The notes below the pieces were generated by a model, which worked only from the letters and a program-made list of their open reading frames with translations, did not search any database and had not been told where the DNA came from. The position numbers and the translations under genes are program-made. Shown piece after piece: positions 1-7,087 of a DNA stretch of 10,101 nt; the first letter of the stretch is position 1, and each line of letters starts with the position of its first letter. The stretch covers positions 1-10,101 of the forward strand of contig PBLR01000001.1 of assembly GCA_002722385.1 (NCBI GenBank). The letters are read 5' to 3'. The DNA is from SAR116 cluster bacterium. Lineage in GTDB: Bacteria > Pseudomonadota > Alphaproteobacteria > Puniceispirillales > Puniceispirillaceae.

Positions 1-857
1 ACTTCATATTTCAAGGCCACCGCAAAATGAGTCGGGTTGGTGATCACAGCTGTTGCATTCGGCACATCATCCAGCGCGGCCTGCTGGCGCCCGGCATTGG
101 CCGCTGTTTCCATCTGCATCCGGCGGATCTTGGCTTTCACCTCTGGCGAGCCTTCGGTCTGTTTATATTCATCCTTGACTTCCTGCTTGGTCATCCGCAA
201 GGACTGGATATGCACATGACGCTGCCAGAAATAGTCAATCGCAGCGATAATCGCCAAAATCACCAGCAACGCCCCCAGGACAACCGGAAAATTCAGCAAT
301 GAAGCCACAGTGGCAGTCACCAGATCACGAGACGGCAATTGCAGAACCCCGGGCAGACGCACATAAATCACCGCCGCGGCAATCCCGAACAGCAAAATCA
401 CCTTCAAAAGAGATTTCACAAGCTCCATCAGCCCTTTAGAGCCGAACATACGTTTGAACCCTTCGATTGGGCTGAGCCGGTTACCTTTGAAATTCATCGC
501 TTTGGGCGCAAAATTCAGCCCGCCTACAGCCGCTTGCGTAGCGATCACGATCACCATCATCGGAATGCCGACCACCAGGCTGGTGATCACCACCGCCCAA
601 ATCAGATCAGCAAACCTTTCAAACATCATGGTCATCAGATCATCTGGCCGGTTAAAATGAAACAGACGTGACCAGTAGCTCAGCGCTGTTTGCGCAAACA
701 TCGGGGTGACAAACATCAGCACAAAGGCCGCAAACATCGTTGTGAACACGAACATTTCCTTAGAGGAAAGGACTTTGCCGTCTTCAGCAGATTTCTCAAG
801 CTTTCGTTGGGAGGGGTCTTCGGTCTTTTCCTGACCGTCCTGACTTTCTTCAGCCAT
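1..857 (-). CDS. flhB: Flagellar export gate protein FlhB, 3' end outside the window
   Basis: FlhB is the inner-membrane export protein that switches secretion from rod/hook to filament substrates. The visible 285 codons start at an ATG that overlaps the end of fliR by 8 bp, so translation is probably coupled. The N terminus carries the family pattern EKTEDPSQRKLEKSAEDGKV, though the usual Ala-Arg before the Glu/Asp-Gly is Ser-Ala here. Several hydrophobic membrane segments follow, then the cytoplasmic linker with DEYKQTEGSPEVKAKIRR at about residues 225-245. The autocleavage motif Asn-Pro-Thr-His is intact at residues 274-277, about five residues later than in Salmonella. By analogy, self-cleavage falls between Asn274 and Pro275. 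The frame is open at the window edge just after HFAVALKYE, so most of the C-terminal cleaved domain is missing only because the window ends. The identification is very secure. Confidence 0.96.
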   Translation of the reverse strand, partial: MAEESQDGQEKTEDPSQRKLEKSAEDGKVLSSKEMFVFTTMFAAFVLMFVTPMFAQTALSYWSRLFHFNRPDDLMTMMFERFADLIWAVVITSLVVGIPMMVIVIATQAAVGGLNFAPKAMNFKGNRLSPIEGFKRMFGSKGLMELVKSLLKVILLFGIAAAVIYVRLPGVLQLPSRDLVTATVASLLNFPVVLGALLVILAIIAAIDYFWQRHVHIQSLRMTKQEVKDEYKQTEGSPEVKAKIRRMQMETAANAGRQQAALDDVPNATAVITNPTHFAVALKYE

Positions 858-1677
858 AGGTCACTGCCCCCATCACAAGTTGAAGATTATCCATCGTTGA
901 GGTGACCACATCTTTCAGCGCGAGAGAGATCACACCAACAGACATATATAACACCACAAACACCGCCAGCATGGAGATCGGAAACCCGAAGGAAAACAAA
1001 TTCAGCTGCGGGGCAGATCGGGTGATAACCCCAATTGCCAGATTGATCAGCAACATGGTGATCGCGATCGGCAGCATGATGATCGAGGCCGCCAGAAACA
1101 TGGACCCCGCCGCCGCAATCCCGCCTTTGATCAGCGCCCCAAAGGCAGGCATCGCACCAATCGGCAGATAGCTGTAGCTATCCAGCATGGTCCTGATCAC
1201 CACCAGGTGACCGTTCATTCCTAAAAACAAAACTGTTAAGAACATCGACAGCATTTTTGAGACCACCGGTGTCTGGGCCCCGGTGTTCGGGTCAACCTGG
1301 GCAGCAAACCCCAAACCAGCAGACGCGGCGATTTTCTCCCCCGCCAGAACCGCGGCCGAAAACCAGATCGTCACAATCAGTCCGGCAGACAGGCCGACCA
1401 CCAGCTCAACCACAACCACACCCAAAATCCGCAAATCGCTGAAGCTTTCAACAGTCGGCACCGGCACATAGCCCATCACCACCACACCCAGCAGGGCTGC
1501 CAGAATGACCCGGACCTGAAGCGGTACAGCTGCTGCCCCAAATACAGGAATAGCCACCAGAAACGCGCCAATGCGCAAGGTCGCCAGAAAGAACTGGGCC
1601 AGCACAGACATCACTGACTGCAATTCCAGCCCCGGCAGGCCGCCCATCGTGTCCAGTAAGGTGAGAGGAAGATGCAT
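850..1677 (-). CDS. fliR: Flagellar export gate protein FliR
   Basis: FliR is an integral membrane subunit of the flagellar type III export gate and forms the core channel with FliP and FliQ. From the chosen ATG it has 275 residues, near the usual 255-265. It has repeated hydrophobic segments and the family motif RSAPQLNLFSFGFP near residues 205-220. I chose this start because AAGG lies 10 bp upstream and the start then falls 16 bp after the fliQ stop. An in-frame ATG at 1719 would add 14 residues (beginning MIRLPRWVKQ), overlap fliQ by 26 bp, and place an unusual basic stretch before the expected N terminus. It cannot be excluded. The TGA stop lies inside the flhB start region, an 8 bp overlap that implies translational coupling. 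Confidence 0.94.
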   Translation of the reverse strand: MHLPLTLLDTMGGLPGLELQSVMSVLAQFFLATLRIGAFLVAIPVFGAAAVPLQVRVILAALLGVVVMGYVPVPTVESFSDLRILGVVVVELVVGLSAGLIVTIWFSAAVLAGEKIAASAGLGFAAQVDPNTGAQTPVVSKMLSMFLTVLFLGMNGHLVVIRTMLDSYSYLPIGAMPAFGALIKGGIAAAGSMFLAASIIMLPIAITMLLINLAIGVITRSAPQLNLFSFGFPISMLAVFVVLYMSVGVISLALKDVVTSTMDNLQLVMGAVTYG

Positions 1678-1693
1678 GACGCCGGTACCTTGC

Positions 1694-1963
1694 TTAACCC
1701 ACCTGGGTAATCTGATCAAAGATAAAGGCGAAATAATCCGTCAGGCCCACCAGAATATAATTGGCGGCAAGACCAAATGTCAGCAACACCAGAACCACTT
1801 TCGGCACAAAGCTGAGGGTCATCTCGTTAATCGAGGTGGCCGCCTGGATAATCCCGATCAAAAGACCAATCGCCAGCGCCACCCCCAAAATCGGGCCAGA
1901 AATGATCACAATCTGCCACATCGCCATCCGCAGAAATTCAACATTCATATCAAAATCAAACAT
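1694..1963 (-). CDS. fliQ: Flagellar export gate protein FliQ
   Basis: FliQ is the small two-helix membrane subunit that packs around FliP and FliR in the export gate. The 89-residue length is standard. Two hydrophobic segments (about residues 15-38 and 53-78) flank the conserved loop QAATSINEMTLSFVPK at residues 40-55. Measured from Met1, this loop sits within one residue of its position in the Salmonella protein, which supports the first ATG over the later Met6. A GAGAAAG stretch lies about 8 bp upstream as a weak ribosome binding site. The gene starts 32 bp after fliP ends and is followed closely by fliR, in the usual fliP-fliQ-fliR order. Confidence 0.96.
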   Translation of the reverse strand: MFDFDMNVEFLRMAMWQIVIISGPILGVALAIGLLIGIIQAATSINEMTLSFVPKVVLVLLTFGLAANYILVGLTDYFAFIFDQITQVG

Positions 1964-1995
1964 CAGCTTGTCTTTCTCAATCAGGCCAGTTCACA

Positions 1996-2808
1996 TCACG
2001 CGGTATAGGTCGCCACCAGAGAGCCCACCGTCATCGCCCAGCCGTCAACAAGAACAAACAACAACAGCTTGAACGGCAGCGAGACCAGCATCGGGCTGAG
2101 CATCATCATCCCCAGCGACATCAGAACAGAGGCGATCACCATATCGATCACCAAAAACGGCAGGAACAACAGAAACCCAATCTGAAAAGCGGTTTTCAGC
2201 TCTGAGGTAATAAAGGCCGGCAGTAAGATTGTCAGCGGCACATCTTCAGGCTTATCAAAGCCTGTTTCATTGGCCATATCCGCAAACATATTTAAGTCAT
2301 CTTTGCGGGTGTTTTTGACCAGAAACCCTTTCATCGTGTTGCTGGCATTGGTCAGCGCGATGTCAGCCGAAATATCGCCGTTCAGATACGGATCTGCAGC
2401 TTCTTCATAAACCGTGGTCAGGGTCGGGGCCATAATGAACAAAGACAAGAACAGGGCAATCGCGATCAAGACCTGGTTCGGCGGTGTCTGCTGGGTGCCC
2501 ATGGCCTGACGCAGAATGGACAGAACAATAATAATCCGGGTGAATGAGGTCATCCCCAGAACCAGTGACGGCAGCAGGGTCAGCGCGGTCATCAGCGCCA
2601 GAATCTGAAGCGACAGGCTGTAGGAGGTTGACCCATCCCCATATTCGGTTGAGGTCAAAGCCGGCAGGCCGCCCGTCAGCCCGGCCAGATTATCTGCCGC
2701 CAGAGCCGGCGCGGGTGCGCCCGCAAGACCAGCCAGGCAGAGCCCGGACAGGCCCAGCAACACAACCAGATTCATCATCAGTTTTGAGAGATGTGTCTGC
2801 TGAACCAT
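1996..2808 (-). CDS. fliP: Flagellar export gate protein FliP
   Basis: FliP is the main pore-forming subunit of the flagellar export gate. The protein has 270 residues. A hydrophobic N terminus (residues 10-37, ending APALA before ADN) looks like the signal peptide typical of flagellar FliP. Then come membrane segments and the conserved blocks TSFTRIIIVLSILRQAMGTQ, PPNQVLIALALF-like (here PPNQVLIAIALFLS), FITSELKTAFQIGFLLFLPF and IDMVIASVLMSLGMMMLSP. The ATG shares one base with the fliO stop (TGATG), and GGAG lies 9 bp upstream inside the end of fliO, so reinitiation is expected. Length, signal peptide and motifs all agree with a complete, functional FliP. Confidence 0.97.
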   Translation of the reverse strand: MVQQTHLSKLMMNLVVLLGLSGLCLAGLAGAPAPALAADNLAGLTGGLPALTSTEYGDGSTSYSLSLQILALMTALTLLPSLVLGMTSFTRIIIVLSILRQAMGTQQTPPNQVLIAIALFLSLFIMAPTLTTVYEEAADPYLNGDISADIALTNASNTMKGFLVKNTRKDDLNMFADMANETGFDKPEDVPLTILLPAFITSELKTAFQIGFLLFLPFLVIDMVIASVLMSLGMMMLSPMLVSLPFKLLLFVLVDGWAMTVGSLVATYTA

Positions 2809-3293
2809 CAGTTCTTTCTCCAGCCTTTAAATTTTGCCGCAAAGGCGGCGACTTCCTGGGGCCCCATTTCATGAGGTGCGGATTGAGGGGCGGCTTGCGG
2901 CGCAGAGGGCGCCACAACAGCCCGTGTGGTCAGCTCAAGAGGGGTGTCCTCTTCGGGTAACACCTGGTGATACTGTTCAGAAAATGAAGAGGCAGATGAA
3001 CCAGAGGCAGATGCCGGTTCAGCCGCAGGCGAGGCCGCCTGCAGAGGCATAAGAGAAGGCTGAATATTCTTGCCGGACAACATCACAAAATCGCGATTAT
3101 CAATGCTAATCAGACGCAGCCGTTCAGACGGGCTGACGGCGGTTTCCTCAATGACCTTGATGCGCTGGCCTTTTTGCAGATTGGCGCGGATAAACCCGCC
3201 CTTCATGCGCAAAAACACTAGCAGGCCGAACAGGCAGGACAGAAACACAACAGTGATAATCACCTGCTGCATGCTGACGATTTCTGTGGCCAT
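2808..3293 (-). CDS. fliO: Flagellar biosynthesis protein FliO
   Basis: FliO is a small membrane protein that helps assemble or stabilise the FliP ring and is not itself part of the mature gate. From the chosen ATG it has 161 residues. One membrane segment lies at about residues 9-28. It is followed by a cytoplasmic domain with the family pattern SERLRLISIDNRDFVMLSG (about residues 51-70). The second half is a low-complexity Ala/Ser/Pro/Glu tail ending KFKGWRKN. I chose the ATG two codons after a possible GTG (3299) because AAAGGG lies 9 bp before the ATG but only 3 bp before the GTG. The gene follows a 220 bp spacer with a sigma-54 type promoter and overlaps fliP by one base. Confidence 0.9.
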   Translation of the reverse strand: MATEIVSMQQVIITVVFLSCLFGLLVFLRMKGGFIRANLQKGQRIKVIEETAVSPSERLRLISIDNRDFVMLSGKNIQPSLMPLQAASPAAEPASASGSSASSFSEQYHQVLPEEDTPLELTTRAVVAPSAPQAAPQSAPHEMGPQEVAAFAAKFKGWRKN

Positions 3294-3302
3294 CTTCACA
3301 AA

Positions 3303-3308
3303 CCCTTT
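3303..3308 (-). promoter_or_regulatory. Ribosome binding site of fliO
   Basis: AAAGGG on the minus strand sits 9 bp upstream of the ATG at 3293. It is only 3 bp from the alternative GTG at 3299, so it decides the start in favour of the ATG. Confidence 0.7.
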
Positions 3309-3331
3309 ATGCTTATCTGTTCATCCTGGAC

Positions 3332-3348
3332 CCGCACCAAAGATGCGG
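3332..3348 (-). other. Small hairpin in the fliO 5' untranslated region
   Basis: On the minus strand CCGCA and TGCGG form a 5 bp stem around TCTTTGG. An extra G-U and C-G pair could lengthen it to 7 bp with a 3-base loop. It lies between the predicted sigma-54 start site (about 3358) and the fliO ribosome binding site. No T-run follows, so it does not look like a terminator. Function unknown; it could be chance or an mRNA stabiliser. Confidence 0.35.
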
Positions 3349-3368
3349 CTCGCTCACCAGACAAGAAA

Positions 3369-3384
3369 GGCAAGAAGCATGCCA
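3369..3384 (-). promoter_or_regulatory. Sigma-54 (-24/-12) promoter ahead of fliO
   Basis: Minus-strand TGGCATGCTTCTTGCC matches the RpoN consensus TGGCAYG-N4-TTGC. It has the invariant GG and GC separated by exactly 10 bases. The GC at the -12 element is at 3371-3370, which places transcription start near 3358, about 65 bp before the fliO ATG. This fits a separate flagellar transcript fliO-P-Q-R-flhB. Sigma-54 control of middle flagellar genes is established in Caulobacter, Vibrio and Pseudomonas; its use here is inferred from sequence only. Confidence 0.7.
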
Positions 3385-3430
3385 GCCAGAAAGGCCAGCC
3401 AGATTAAAATTTAACCTGTTGTTTATAATG

Positions 3431-3459
3431 AAAAAATTTGAAAAGGCCGGCCTGCCGCC
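3431..3459 (-). terminator. Weak terminator-like element after fliN
   Basis: Downstream of fliN the minus strand reads GGCGGCAGGCCGGCC, then TTTT, CAAA and a further T-run. GC-rich self-complementary sequence followed by T's suggests an intrinsic terminator. However, the best stem I can draw is only 3-5 bp, so this is doubtful. The element includes a perfect 10 bp palindrome that may instead be a protein-binding site. Confidence 0.25.
3444..3453. repeat. 10 bp perfect palindrome AGGCCGGCCT
   Basis: The palindrome is identical on both strands and has no spacer, so it would form a poor hairpin but a good dyad for a dimeric DNA-binding protein. Its centre is about 90 bp upstream of the transcription start predicted from the sigma-54 promoter before fliO, a typical distance for an activator site. 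The binding role is inference. Confidence 0.45.
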
Positions 3460-3513
3460 AGCAACAGCAGACCTGATGTCAGTTTCTTGACAGAACGCGC
3501 AAGAGAAGTGACC

Positions 3514-3852
3514 TTAAAGGCTTTCGACGCGTTTTTCAGGATCCACAATTTCCGTAAAGCGGACACCGAACCGTTCACCCACCATCACAATTTCCCCTTT
3601 TGCGATCATGGTCCCGTTCACCAGAATATCCAGCGGATCCCCAGCCAGCCTGTCCAGTTCAATCACAGAGCCTTCGTTCAGACGCAAAAGGTCCCTGATT
3701 TTAATTTCTGTATTGCCGACCTCAACCGCCAGCTGGACTTCAATATTTTCCAGAACGCGCAGATTTTCAGCTGATGCACCGCCTGTGGCAGCGCTAAACT
3801 CAGAACTGGTCTGTTCCTGCTGTGGTTCATTCATATCTTGTTCTTCAGCCAT
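3514..3852 (-). CDS. fliN: Flagellar motor switch protein FliN
   Basis: FliN forms the lower part of the cytoplasmic C-ring with FliM and takes part in switching and in docking the FliH-FliI export complex. From the chosen ATG it has 112 residues. A short acidic, Gln-rich N terminus is followed by the complete SpoA/C-ring domain at about residues 30-112. Family patterns include LENIEVQLAVEVGNTEIKI, GSVIELDRLAGDPLDILVNG and ERFGVRFTEIV. I prefer this ATG to one three codons earlier (3861) because GAAGGA ends 8 bp before it but directly abuts the earlier one. It starts 48 bp after fliM and ends before a long spacer, so it is probably the last gene of the fliK-L-M-N block. Confidence 0.96.
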   Translation of the reverse strand: MAEEQDMNEPQQEQTSSEFSAATGGASAENLRVLENIEVQLAVEVGNTEIKIRDLLRLNEGSVIELDRLAGDPLDILVNGTMIAKGEIVMVGERFGVRFTEIVDPEKRVESL

Positions 3853-3860
3853 GATTGTCA

Positions 3861-3866
3861 TCCTTC
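3861..3866 (-). promoter_or_regulatory. Ribosome binding site of fliN
   Basis: GAAGGA on the minus strand lies 8 bp before the ATG at 3852. It touches the alternative ATG at 3861, which makes that earlier start unlikely. Confidence 0.65.
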
Positions 3867-3900
3867 ATGCATTTACCTGCGTCTGCCTGCCGGTCTGCTC

Positions 3901-4863
3901 TCACATCCGTTTTTGCAGACTGATCGCTGACTTGCCCGCCACTTCACCTATTTCACCGGTGAAAAACGGTTTATCTTCAATTTTTACCGTTACCCCGTCA
4001 TTAATCCGGATCGGCACCACATCACCTGATTTCAGGCGGGTCATATTGCCGACTGACATCACCGGTTCACCCAGAAGCGCAGAAATATTCAGCGGGATAT
4101 TCAAAATGGCTTTTTCCATTTGTTCCCGCCAGGAGATATTATCCTGGCTGGCATCTGTCTGCACCCGAGAGCGCAGTTGTGAGGCAATCGGCTTGAGAGT
4201 CTGTAACGGATAAACAACATCGATTGTATCAGACCCTGCCCCGGGCAGCTGCACCACAAATGAACAGATAATCACCAATTCACTGCCATCCACAACAGAG
4301 GCAAATTGTGTGTTGACCTCTCGGCCCTGCCCGACCAGCGTGATCGACATCAGATCACGCCATGAGGTCATCAGCGAGTCATTCAGACCATCTGAGACCA
4401 GTTCGATCACCCGTTCTTCAGTTGAGGTGAATTCAGACCGGTTGCCCCCGCCTGAATTGATTGTGCCGCCATAAAATGAGGCGGTCAGAGTAGAGATGAA
4501 TTTCGGCGGGATCGCCAATAAGACCGGACCGCGCAGCTCTTCAATGCGGGAGATGTTCAGATTCATGAACGCATCTATGCTGGCACAATATTCATCAAAG
4601 GTTTTGACCTCTGGTGCGAATGAGGTGATCCGGGGCTGAATCCGCAACATGGGCAGAAACACCGCCCGCGCCTGGCGGGCAAAGCGTTCATTGATCTGAC
4701 GCAAGGCATAATAATCGCCCATCAGGCTGAGATCATCCTCGCCAAAGGCGAACGGACGGACCTCATCTGAGGTGGACACATCAATGCTGATGGCTTGCGG
4801 GCCGTCCTGCAGCCCTTCCATCAGTGCATTCACCTCGTCACTTGTCAGCTTTTTCGATGCCAT
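3901..4863 (-). CDS. fliM: Flagellar motor switch protein FliM
   Basis: FliM is the C-ring subunit that binds phosphorylated CheY and sets rotation direction. From the chosen ATG it has 320 residues, near the usual 330. The N terminus MASKKLTSDEVNALMEG corresponds to the CheY-binding segment (LSQAEIDALL in enterics). The middle domain holds LMGDYYALRQINERFARQ and the family's GG turn in SFYGGTINSGGG. The C-terminal SpoA domain includes LNISALLGEPVMSVGNMTRL and DGVTVKIEDKPFFTGEIG. A GTG six codons upstream (4881) is open but would add MTGAKK ahead of the conserved start. Neither has a strong ribosome binding site, so the exact start is uncertain. It lies 58 bp after fliL. Confidence 0.95.
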   Translation of the reverse strand: MASKKLTSDEVNALMEGLQDGPQAISIDVSTSDEVRPFAFGEDDLSLMGDYYALRQINERFARQARAVFLPMLRIQPRITSFAPEVKTFDEYCASIDAFMNLNISRIEELRGPVLLAIPPKFISTLTASFYGGTINSGGGNRSEFTSTEERVIELVSDGLNDSLMTSWRDLMSITLVGQGREVNTQFASVVDGSELVIICSFVVQLPGAGSDTIDVVYPLQTLKPIASQLRSRVQTDASQDNISWREQMEKAILNIPLNISALLGEPVMSVGNMTRLKSGDVVPIRINDGVTVKIEDKPFFTGEIGEVAGKSAISLQKRM

Positions 4864-4921
4864 CTTTTTTGCACCTGTCACCGTTTCGTCTGTAGCTCAT
4901 TCATCTCTGTCTTATAAAAGA

Positions 4922-5503
4922 TTACTGCAGAACAAAAGAGGTAAAGTGAACTTCTTCAATACCGCCAAAATCTTCAAGCTGCATCAGCTTCTGGTTAATC
5001 CCGTCTGCCAGTGCGCGGGCCAGAGTTTCGCGCCCCTGCTTGCCCTGAATATCTTCTTCTGTGAACTCGCTCATCACATTCAGAATTTCTGAGCGCAGAG
5101 CCAGCTGGTGATCTTCCACATTCGTGATCACCTCATCATCATATTGTGTCGAGACACCCAGACCCAATTGCAGGAATTTACGAGACGCTTTCAGATTGGT
5201 TGTGAATGTGCCCGGAAATTCAAAATAGGTGGTCACAAAGGTTTCGATCTCCGGCAGCTCTTTCGCCACTTTTTCATTGCTCAGCGCGGCTTCCTGTTCC
5301 GCTTCGCGTTCGGCGTCAGCTTCAGCCATTTTCTTTTCAATGATAGATTCGATTTCCTCAGACGGATCTGGCTGGCTGCCCCCAAACAGAACATAACCGC
5401 CGCCCAGCCCCAGCCCGATCAGGACCAGACCTGCGACTACAAATATCAGAATACGCAGAATTAAGCCTTTTTTCTTTGGCTCATTATTTTCTTCATCTGC
5501 CAT
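4922..5503 (-). CDS. fliL: Flagellar basal-body-associated protein FliL
   Basis: FliL is an inner-membrane protein that surrounds the stators and supports torque under load. It has 193 residues, slightly longer than many homologues. A charged cytoplasmic N terminus (MADEENNEPKKKG) is followed by a membrane segment at about residues 14-42. Next comes a Glu/Ala-rich linker predicted to be helical (about 48-80). The periplasmic stomatin-like domain includes YFEFPGTFTTNL and ends with the family-like EEVHFTSFVLQ. The start is well set by AAGGAG placed 8 bp upstream. The gene lies between fliK (96 bp spacer) and fliM (58 bp spacer), in the usual order. Confidence 0.95.
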   Translation of the reverse strand: MADEENNEPKKKGLILRILIFVVAGLVLIGLGLGGGYVLFGGSQPDPSEEIESIIEKKMAEADAEREAEQEAALSNEKVAKELPEIETFVTTYFEFPGTFTTNLKASRKFLQLGLGVSTQYDDEVITNVEDHQLALRSEILNVMSEFTEEDIQGKQGRETLARALADGINQKLMQLEDFGGIEEVHFTSFVLQ

Positions 5504-5511
5504 CTTTTCAT

Positions 5512-5517
5512 CTCCTT
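5512..5517 (-). promoter_or_regulatory. Ribosome binding site of fliL
   Basis: AAGGAG on the minus strand, 8 bp before the ATG, is the strongest Shine-Dalgarno sequence in the window. FliL may be translated more strongly than its neighbours. Confidence 0.75.
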
Positions 5518-5599
5518 GGCTTTTATGTGCCAGCGTTATCTCGCCAACATGTCTTCAGCTCTTCTCAGCCCTTAACGGCTATTCCTGTTCACACGCCTG

Positions 5600-6997
5600 T
5601 TACGCTGTCAGATTAACTAACCCATCTGATGAGCTTGTGTCACCTGTCTTGCTGTCTGTTTCTGGCTCTGTGCCCGCGAGCTGGCCTTGATTGTCGCTCT
5701 GTCCCTGTCTGCCGTGCTGCTGGCCAAACCCGCGGTTCTGACCACCAGAAAACGCATCAAACTGGCCCAGCTTCAGCCCGGCCTGTTCCAGCATCTGAGA
5801 CAGCCTTGTTTCCGCCTCCGTGATCATCTGGGCAGCGCTGCCGGTTTCGGTGCGCAACACCACATTTGTCTGGTCCTGTACAACAGACAGATTCACCCGC
5901 AAGCGCCCCAGATTGCGCGGATTGAGTTCCAGATCAACCCCGTTCCCGCCTGAGCGCATTTCACGATCAATCCGGCGAACCAGCTGTTCTGTCCAGTTTT
6001 CATCCTGCATATCCAGCACATCCAGCCATTGATCAACCCTGTCTGCGGTCGCTGTCCCGGCAAAAGCAGAGCCGGTTCCGGACTGCTGGCCACCTGTTTG
6101 CGTAAAGCCGTTCTGGCCGCCCCCTGAAGTCAGGCCTGCCTGAAGGTCAGCCTGTTGTGCAGGGGCAGATGTTGACGGGCCTGATGCGGTGCGCACCATA
6201 TTCTCAAGGCCGCGATCAGCTTTCAGTTTTGCAACGTCAATCGCCATCTCTTCACCACCACTATCCGGCCCGGCTTCAGGCTGAGGGCTGGTGTCCTCTG
6301 AACGGGCAGCGGTTCTGGCACGGGCAATATCAGCCGCCATATCAGGGCTTTTGGTTATCTGTGCAGTGAATGCCGCAGTTTGTTTGGGCAGGCTGCGCGG
6401 GGCAGGCGGGCCGATAAAGTCAGGGTCCTGATCAGACAGATCAGATGAGAGGGCAGCCTGACCACCTTTTGTCTGTGCGGTGTCCTGTTTCATATCTTCA
6501 GCGATTGCGGCCAGAGGGCTGGTCTGCGGGACGGGCCGCTGGCCTGTCTGACGGGTCTCTGCCGGCAAGCTGGCCACAGACAGAAGGCCTGCATCCGCGG
6601 CTTTGTCTTCCTCCTGCTCACCTGCCTTATCGGCTGTTATCAGCGCACTCTCTTCTGCCTCAACAGAAGCGTCAAGACCAGCCAGAGCCAATAGGCCAGC
6701 GTCATCTGTTTCGTCGTCTGTGCCCGTGTTTTCTGTCTCAGCATCAGTCTGCACACGGCTCTTACCTGCTGCTGCCAGCATTTGAACCAGTTGCGGGTCA
6801 ATCACCAGCTCAGCATCCGGGTTGACGGTTTCTGTCTGTGCCTCATCTGTCTCAGCATCAGCACCGGCCAGCTTCATGCCGCCAAACAGAGCTGCGAACA
6901 ACACAGCAGACGCCCCGTCGCCGGTCCCGTCACCAGCTGGCCCAGCCCCCTTGATCAGAGGAGGGTGTGAGCCTGATGTTGAGATAATTTTTGACAT
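5600..6997 (-). CDS. fliK: Flagellar hook-length control protein FliK
   Basis: FliK is secreted during hook growth, measures hook length and triggers the FlhB specificity switch. The protein has 465 residues. The first 320 or so are low-complexity (Ala, Gly, Gln, Thr, Asp, Glu), as expected for the fast-evolving secreted ruler. The C-terminal Flg_hook domain spans about residues 325-420, with WTEQLVRRIDREMRSG and LELNPRNLGRLRVNL (about 354-369). The hydrophilic tail is Gly/Gln/Ser-rich. I chose the ATG at 6997; a TTG directly before it (7000) is also open but too close to the upstream AGG. A sigma-54 type promoter lies just upstream. The N-terminal part is identified only by context and composition; the C-terminal domain is clear. 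Confidence 0.92.
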   Translation of the reverse strand: MSKIISTSGSHPPLIKGAGPAGDGTGDGASAVLFAALFGGMKLAGADAETDEAQTETVNPDAELVIDPQLVQMLAAAGKSRVQTDAETENTGTDDETDDAGLLALAGLDASVEAEESALITADKAGEQEEDKAADAGLLSVASLPAETRQTGQRPVPQTSPLAAIAEDMKQDTAQTKGGQAALSSDLSDQDPDFIGPPAPRSLPKQTAAFTAQITKSPDMAADIARARTAARSEDTSPQPEAGPDSGGEEMAIDVAKLKADRGLENMVRTASGPSTSAPAQQADLQAGLTSGGGQNGFTQTGGQQSGTGSAFAGTATADRVDQWLDVLDMQDENWTEQLVRRIDREMRSGGNGVDLELNPRNLGRLRVNLSVVQDQTNVVLRTETGSAAQMITEAETRLSQMLEQAGLKLGQFDAFSGGQNRGFGQQHGRQGQSDNQGQLAGTEPETDSKTGDTSSSDGLVNLTA

Positions 6998-7049
6998 CAA
7001 TCCTGACCTGTCTTTGTTGAGTGCAGACGCAATTCTTCACCCGCAGGTG

Positions 7050-7065
7050 TGCAAGTAAGATGCCA
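7050..7065 (-). promoter_or_regulatory. Sigma-54 (-24/-12) promoter ahead of fliK
   Basis: Minus-strand TGGCATCTTACTTGCA matches the RpoN consensus TGGCAYG-N4-TTGCW at nearly every position, with the GG and GC elements exactly 10 bases apart. The -12 C is at 7051, giving a start site near 7039 and a leader of about 42 bp before the fliK ATG. It lies wholly in the fliJ-fliK spacer. Twelve of its first 15 bases match the promoter before fliO. Activity is inferred. Confidence 0.72.
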
Positions 7066-7087
7066 AAAGCACGAATGTCAGGGTGGA

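Noticed and set aside
3422..3430. TATAAA/CATTATAAA on the minus strand, like a -10 box ahead of fliO
   Set aside because: No recognisable -35 element 16-18 bp upstream; the sigma-54 match closer to fliO is far better.
3487..3492. TTGACA on the plus strand, like a sigma-70 -35 box
   Set aside because: No acceptable -10 box lies 16-18 bp downstream and no plus-strand gene follows.
4878..4904. Eight-residue open frame (MNELQTKR) between fliL and fliM whose stop overlaps the alternative fliM GTG
   Set aside because: Too short to support, with no clear ribosome binding site; the conserved FliM N terminus points to the later ATG.
5518..5532. TGGCACATAAAAGCC on the minus strand before fliL, resembling a sigma-54 promoter
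   Set aside because: The GG and GC are 9, not 10, bases apart, the TTGC element is missing, and the start site would fall downstream of the fliL ribosome binding site.
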